Shown piece after piece: positions 5,686-8,661 of a DNA stretch of 8,661 nucleotides. The position numbers and the translations under genes are program-made. The DNA lies in contig JAFDDL010000131.1 in NCBI GenBank assembly GCA_019310865.1, positions 1 to 8,661 of the forward strand, in the 5' to 3' direction. The DNA is from Deltaproteobacteria bacterium. GTDB lineage: Bacteria > Desulfobacterota > Desulfobacteria > Desulfobacterales > JAFDDL01. Numbering within the stretch: position 1 is the stretch's first letter; each line of letters starts with the position of its first letter. The notes beneath the pieces were generated by a model. The model saw nothing but the letters and a program-made list of their open reading frames with translations. It did not search any database and was not told the DNA's origin.

Positions 5686-5715
5686 TTGACACACTACATA
5701 TTGTGTGTCTATCGT
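5686..5715 (+). promoter_or_regulatory. Promoter of nrdJ
   Basis: A consensus TTGACA (5686-5691) is followed after 18 bases by TATCGT (5710-5715), a four-of-six -10. The proximal NrdR box fills the spacer, so NrdR bound there would exclude polymerase. Confidence 0.5.
5691..5706 (+). promoter_or_regulatory. Proximal NrdR box
   Basis: ACACTACATATTGTGT closely fits the 16-bp NrdR palindrome (consensus about ACACWATATATWGTGT). It is embedded in the longer dyad ACACAC...GTGTGT and lies between the -35 and -10 of nrdJ. NrdR is the (d)ATP-sensing repressor of ribonucleotide reductase genes; its own gene is not in the window. Confidence 0.75.
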
Positions 5716-5762
5716 GCAGGATATGACTTTTTCCCCACAAGCCGGCAACAGGAGAAACCACG

Positions 5763-8258
5763 GTGAATTCGAAGTCTAAAATTATTGTCACCCCGGATGG
5801 AAACATCGATTTGCGTTTTTATGAATGGGACGATCAGCGCTTTTCAGAGGCCGTTATACGTCACAATTTTTTGGAAATGGAAAAGGCGCTTGAAACCAGC
5901 CGCTTCTTGCGACAGTCCATCGACGCGTTGAACATTCGGCATGTGACACTGCCGCTGATTGATGAGATGCTCAAGGCCAAACTGAAAGAGCATGGGATCG
6001 AAAATCCGACCCGCATCCCTCTGGACAAGTCGCTTTTTATCCGCAACGGGCTGGAGATTTCCCAAAATGCCCATACGGTACTTGAGCGACGCTATTTGCG
6101 CAAAGACAGCAATGGTCGGATCATTGAAGCACCAGGGCAAATGTTCTCACGGGTGGCGCGGTATATTGCAGAGGCCGAAATCCAATATAATGAAGCGGCA
6201 GACGCGACGGGTGTGGAGGAGACCTTTTACGAACTGATGACCTCGCTAAGGTTTTTGCCCAACTCGCCGACGCTGATGAACGCAGGGCGAAGCCTGGGAC
6301 AGTTGTCGGCCTGCTTTGTCCTTCCCGTTGAAGATAGCCTCGATGGTATTTTTTCAACACTTAGCAACGCGGCCATGATTCATAAATCCGGTGGCGGCAC
6401 GGGCTTTTCCTTTTCACGGCTGCGCCCAAAAAACAGCATGGTTGGTACCACCGGCGGCGTGGCCTCGGGGCCGGTCTCCTTTATGAAGATATTCAATACA
6501 GCCACCGAGCAGATCAAACAGGGCGGCACGCGTAGGGGCGCCAACATGGCCGTATTGCGGGTGGACCATCCCGATATCATGGAATTTATAACCTGTAAAA
6601 AGGCTTATGACGATTTAAACAATTTTAACATTTCCGTCGGGCTGGATGAAACGTTTATGGCCGCTGTAAAAGATGACGACCGTTTTGCGCTGGTCAACCC
6701 TTGCGATGGCAACAAGGTTAGCGAACTCGATGCCGCCGCGGTCTATAAAACCCTGATCGAAAATGCCTGGGAAAGCGGCGATCCGGGAATTGTCTTTCTC
6801 GATCGCATCAACCGCGACAATCCCACCCCGCGCCTCGGTGAGATCGAAAGTACCAATCCCTGTGGCGAGCAGCCACTGCTGCCCATGGAGGCCTGCAACC
6901 TGGGGTCGATCAACCTGGCAAAATTCGTGGACGCCGATATGCCCAACGGCCCCGCAATCGATTACGAGGCCTTGAAGCAAACCGTTCACATGGCGGTTCG
7001 CTTTCTGGACAATACCATCGACATGTGCCGCTTTCCGCTTCCGGAAATCGATGCCATGGTCAAAGGCAACCGAAAAATCGGCCTGGGTGTGATGGGCTTT
7101 GCCGATCTCTTGTTTCAACTGAAGATCCCCTACGATTCCGAAGCGGCACTCGAGGCCGCTGAGTCTGTCATGGGTCTTATTCAGAAAGAATCCCATAGCG
7201 CATCGACCCGGCTGGCCGCCGAGCGCGGATCGTTTCTCAACCACGACCGGAGCGTTTTTGCCGGCAGAAACGGCGACGGTCGTCGCAATGCCACCACCAC
7301 GACCATTGCCCCCACCGGCACGCTCAGTATCATTGCCGACTGTTCAAGCGGCATCGAGCCACTGTTTGCCTTGAGCTTCGTGCGCAACGTGATGGATGAC
7401 GACACCCTAACCGAAGTAAATCCCTACTTTGAGGCCATCGCCCGAGAGCGAGGATTTTATTCCGAAGAACTAATGGACCGAATTGCAACCTGCGGAAGCA
7501 TTCAGGATATAGATTCGATACCCGCTGATGTCAGATCGGTTTTCGTAACATCCCACGACATTTCCCCTGAATGGCATGTTCGCATGCAGGCAGCGTTTCA
7601 GAAGCATACGGACAACGCGGTTTCCAAAACCGTTAACTTGTCCCATAATGCAACGGTTGAAGATGTCCGCCGTGTCTACGATTTGGCCTATGAATTGGGT
7701 TGCAAGGGGGTAACCATCTACCGTGATGGCAGTAAAAGCCGGCAAGTACTGTCGTTTAAAAATGGGGCCACTACCCGCAACGAGGTTGAAGATCGGATTT
7801 CTGCAGCGGTTCGCAGTCGGCCGGAAACCCTTCAAGGTTTTACGACGCGGATCAAGACAGGAATGGGGCAGCTTTATGTTACCGTGACCGAGTACGACGG
7901 TCAGCCCTTTGAGGTGTTTGCCACCATCGGCAAATCCGGCCGCTCTGCCACGGCAAAAACCGAAGCCATCGGCCGGCTGGCTTCCCTGGCCCTGCGTTCG
8001 GGCGTAAATGTCGCCCAGATCGTTGAACAGCTCAAAGGGATCGGCGGAGAGCATCCGGTCTTTCAGGAAGGTGGCCTGGTGCTCTCAATCCCCGATGCCA
8101 TTTCCCGCGTCCTTGAGAAACACTACCTGGGTGACACGCCCAAGGCCGGACACGGAATAAGCCTCAAAGGAGAGTCCTGTCCGGAGTGCGGCCGGACCAT
8201 CAGCTTTGAAGAAGGGTGCAAAAAGTGTCACTCGTGCGGGTTTACTGAGTGTGGCTAA
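5763..8258 (+). CDS. nrdJ: Adenosylcobalamin-dependent (class II) ribonucleotide reductase
   Basis: This cytoplasmic enzyme makes deoxyribonucleotides from ribonucleotides with a B12-derived radical, with or without oxygen. In 831 residues it shows the barrel motifs LPNSPTLMNAGRSLGQLSACF (165-185, redox C184), KSGGGTGFSFSRLRPKNS (208-225) and NPCGEQPLL (365-373, with N365, thiyl C367 and E369), redox partner C378, and APTGTLSIIADCSSGIEP (516-533). A TSCPD-type domain lies at about 695-775. A C-terminal Cys-rich tail has CPECG (806-810) and Cys at 819, 822, 825 and 830, the usual zinc ribbon and thiol-shuttle end. It appears complete. The N-terminal 100 residues have no clear nucleotide-binding ATP-cone motif, only a faintly similar helical pattern. 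The start is the GTG at 5763, with AGGAG (5750-5754) eight bases upstream. Expression is probably repressed by NrdR through two boxes in its promoter. The intracellular need for cobalamin follows from the class. Confidence 0.97.
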   Translation: MNSKSKIIVTPDGNIDLRFYEWDDQRFSEAVIRHNFLEMEKALETSRFLRQSIDALNIRHVTLPLIDEMLKAKLKEHGIENPTRIPLDKSLFIRNGLEISQNAHTVLERRYLRKDSNGRIIEAPGQMFSRVARYIAEAEIQYNEAADATGVEETFYELMTSLRFLPNSPTLMNAGRSLGQLSACFVLPVEDSLDGIFSTLSNAAMIHKSGGGTGFSFSRLRPKNSMVGTTGGVASGPVSFMKIFNTATEQIKQGGTRRGANMAVLRVDHPDIMEFITCKKAYDDLNNFNISVGLDETFMAAVKDDDRFALVNPCDGNKVSELDAAAVYKTLIENAWESGDPGIVFLDRINRDNPTPRLGEIESTNPCGEQPLLPMEACNLGSINLAKFVDADMPNGPAIDYEALKQTVHMAVRFLDNTIDMCRFPLPEIDAMVKGNRKIGLGVMGFADLLFQLKIPYDSEAALEAAESVMGLIQKESHSASTRLAAERGSFLNHDRSVFAGRNGDGRRNATTTTIAPTGTLSIIADCSSGIEPLFALSFVRNVMDDDTLTEVNPYFEAIARERGFYSEELMDRIATCGSIQDIDSIPADVRSVFVTSHDISPEWHVRMQAAFQKHTDNAVSKTVNLSHNATVEDVRRVYDLAYELGCKGVTIYRDGSKSRQVLSFKNGATTRNEVEDRISAAVRSRPETLQGFTTRIKTGMGQLYVTVTEYDGQPFEVFATIGKSGRSATAKTEAIGRLASLALRSGVNVAQIVEQLKGIGGEHPVFQEGGLVLSIPDAISRVLEKHYLGDTPKAGHGISLKGESCPECGRTISFEEGCKKCHSCGFTECG

Positions 8259-8303
8259 ATTGAACTCAAAACTCCGGAAGAAGTTTACCTTAGATTAACT
8301 TAA

Positions 8304-8326
8304 GGAATGGGGACGGGAATGGGGAC
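8304..8326 (+). repeat. 12-bp tandem repeat GGAATGGGGAC(G), two units
   Basis: GGAATGGGGAC occurs at 8304-8314 and 8316-8326, giving a 12-bp period in the spacer after nrdJ. From general knowledge, short GGGGAC-type elements are common between genes in some Desulfobacterota and can be linked to REP-type transposases. No transposase is present here, so a REP-like remnant is only a suggestion. Confidence 0.5.
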
Positions 8327-8347
8327 ATTCTATAGCCCCTTTCTTCC
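8321..8347 (+). terminator. Weak candidate terminator of nrdJ
   Basis: GGGGAC (8321-8326) can pair with GCCCC (8335-8339) if one A bulges out, giving five G-C pairs around an eight-base loop, then a pyrimidine-rich, partly T-rich stretch. The U-tract is interrupted by C, so this is a weak call. No better hairpin is visible in the 8259-8357 spacer between these convergent genes. Confidence 0.3.
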
Positions 8348-8357
8348 CTTTTGTTGA

Positions 8358-8661
8358 TCAATCATCTATAGCAAAAAGAAGAGAAGAATCATCCACGGTT
8401 TCCAGTCGCTTAACCTTTTCCATGATACGCCTTGCTTTTTGGATACCGATAACCGGCTCGGTCAACGATATAAATTTTTCCTCAATTTCCGCTTCAGTCA
8501 AGGGAGACTCCGGGGATCCCTTTGGTTTCAATACGGTTTCTTCAAAGCGCCGCCCGTCTTTTGTCTCAATTGTGACGCGACAAGGGATAAGTGATCTGTC
8601 ATCCCAGAATAACTTGTCCAACTCGTCATCGGTTTTTAGAATGATTTTCCGAGCCGTTGAT
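8358..8661 (-). CDS. MmgE/PrpD-family protein, C-terminal part (runs off window)
   Basis: The last 100 residues of a larger protein are open through the right edge. The TTG at 8621 is not the real start, because the frame continues upstream as STARKIILKTDDELDKLF. The sequence shows the C-terminal pattern of the MmgE/PrpD family (2-methylcitrate dehydratase, cis-aconitate decarboxylase and many uncharacterised relatives): a DDR motif, RVTIETKDGRRFEE, a KPKGSPESPLTEAEIEEKF segment, and a final helix with KARRIMEKVKRLE. Full members have about 450 residues, so roughly three quarters lie outside. Members act on small di- and tricarboxylates or related acids; the specific substrate is not readable here. 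It is convergent with nrdJ, with 99 bases between the stops, and nothing ties the two functionally. Confidence 0.75.
   Translation of the reverse strand, partial: STARKIILKTDDELDKLFWDDRSLIPCRVTIETKDGRRFEETVLKPKGSPESPLTEAEIEEKFISLTEPVIGIQKARRIMEKVKRLETVDDSSLLFAIDD

Noticed and set aside
5716..5762. Cobalamin riboswitch upstream of nrdJ
   Set aside because: The leader between the proposed promoter and the start codon is under 50 bases and lacks a B12-box-like sequence, too short for this riboswitch class.
6615..7244. 209-residue minus-strand open frame inside nrdJ
   Set aside because: Antisense to a highly conserved part of nrdJ, with no family motif and no ribosome binding site. The same holds for the frame at 7470-8054.
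1..8661. CRISPR array, tRNA or rRNA genes
   Set aside because: No regular repeat-spacer pattern and no cloverleaf or conserved rRNA segment was seen on either strand.

Overview
The window looks like chromosomal DNA of a Gram-negative proteobacterium-like organism. It carries a TonB-dependent outer-membrane receptor remnant, an IHF-alpha-type DNA-bending protein and an AdoCbl-dependent (class II) ribonucleotide reductase. The gene mix, frequent TTG/GTG starts and scattered GGGGAC-type short repeats would suit a Desulfobacterota sulfate-reducer or relative, but that placement is an inference without a search.

Layout. Positions 1-192 are non-coding, with a short CCTATCCC repeat and the ribosome binding site of the first gene. 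Positions 193-~850 (+) hold the N-terminal half of a GPH/MelB-type MFS symporter. It is cut off and fused tail-to-tail to a TonB-dependent receptor (773-1459, -) that has lost its signal peptide, most of its barrel and its C-terminus. Three intact minus-strand genes lie upstream of the receptor in transcription order: a FadR-type GntR regulator (4914-4225), an M81/MlrC-like metallopeptidase (4108-2663) and a nitrilase-superfamily amidohydrolase (2474-1662). Regulator, peptidase, amidase and receptor therefore read as one catabolic locus, perhaps for a peptide or amide substrate, whose uptake end has decayed. The regulator and peptidase genes have nearly identical promoters, which suggests autoregulation plus local control.

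Right part. An ihfA-like gene (5441-5151, -) lies between two copies of a 19-bp repeat. It diverges from nrdJ (5763-8258, +), an 831-residue B12-dependent ribonucleotide reductase. The nrdJ promoter carries two NrdR-box-like palindromes exactly 31 bp apart, so deoxyribonucleotide synthesis is probably under NrdR control. After nrdJ a short convergent spacer holds a 12-bp tandem repeat and a weak terminator. The window then ends inside the C-terminal part of an MmgE/PrpD-family gene on the minus strand.

No rRNA, tRNA, CRISPR array or intact mobile element is visible. The most distinctive signals are the fused, decayed transporter pair, a 16-nt homopolymer inside the amidase gene beside its catalytic Glu codon, the duplicated promoter of the GntR/M81 pair, the paired NrdR boxes, and a perfect 11-bp inverted repeat upstream of the receptor remnant. 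I see no clearly novel multi-gene system; the GntR-M81-nitrilase locus is the best candidate for an undescribed pathway.
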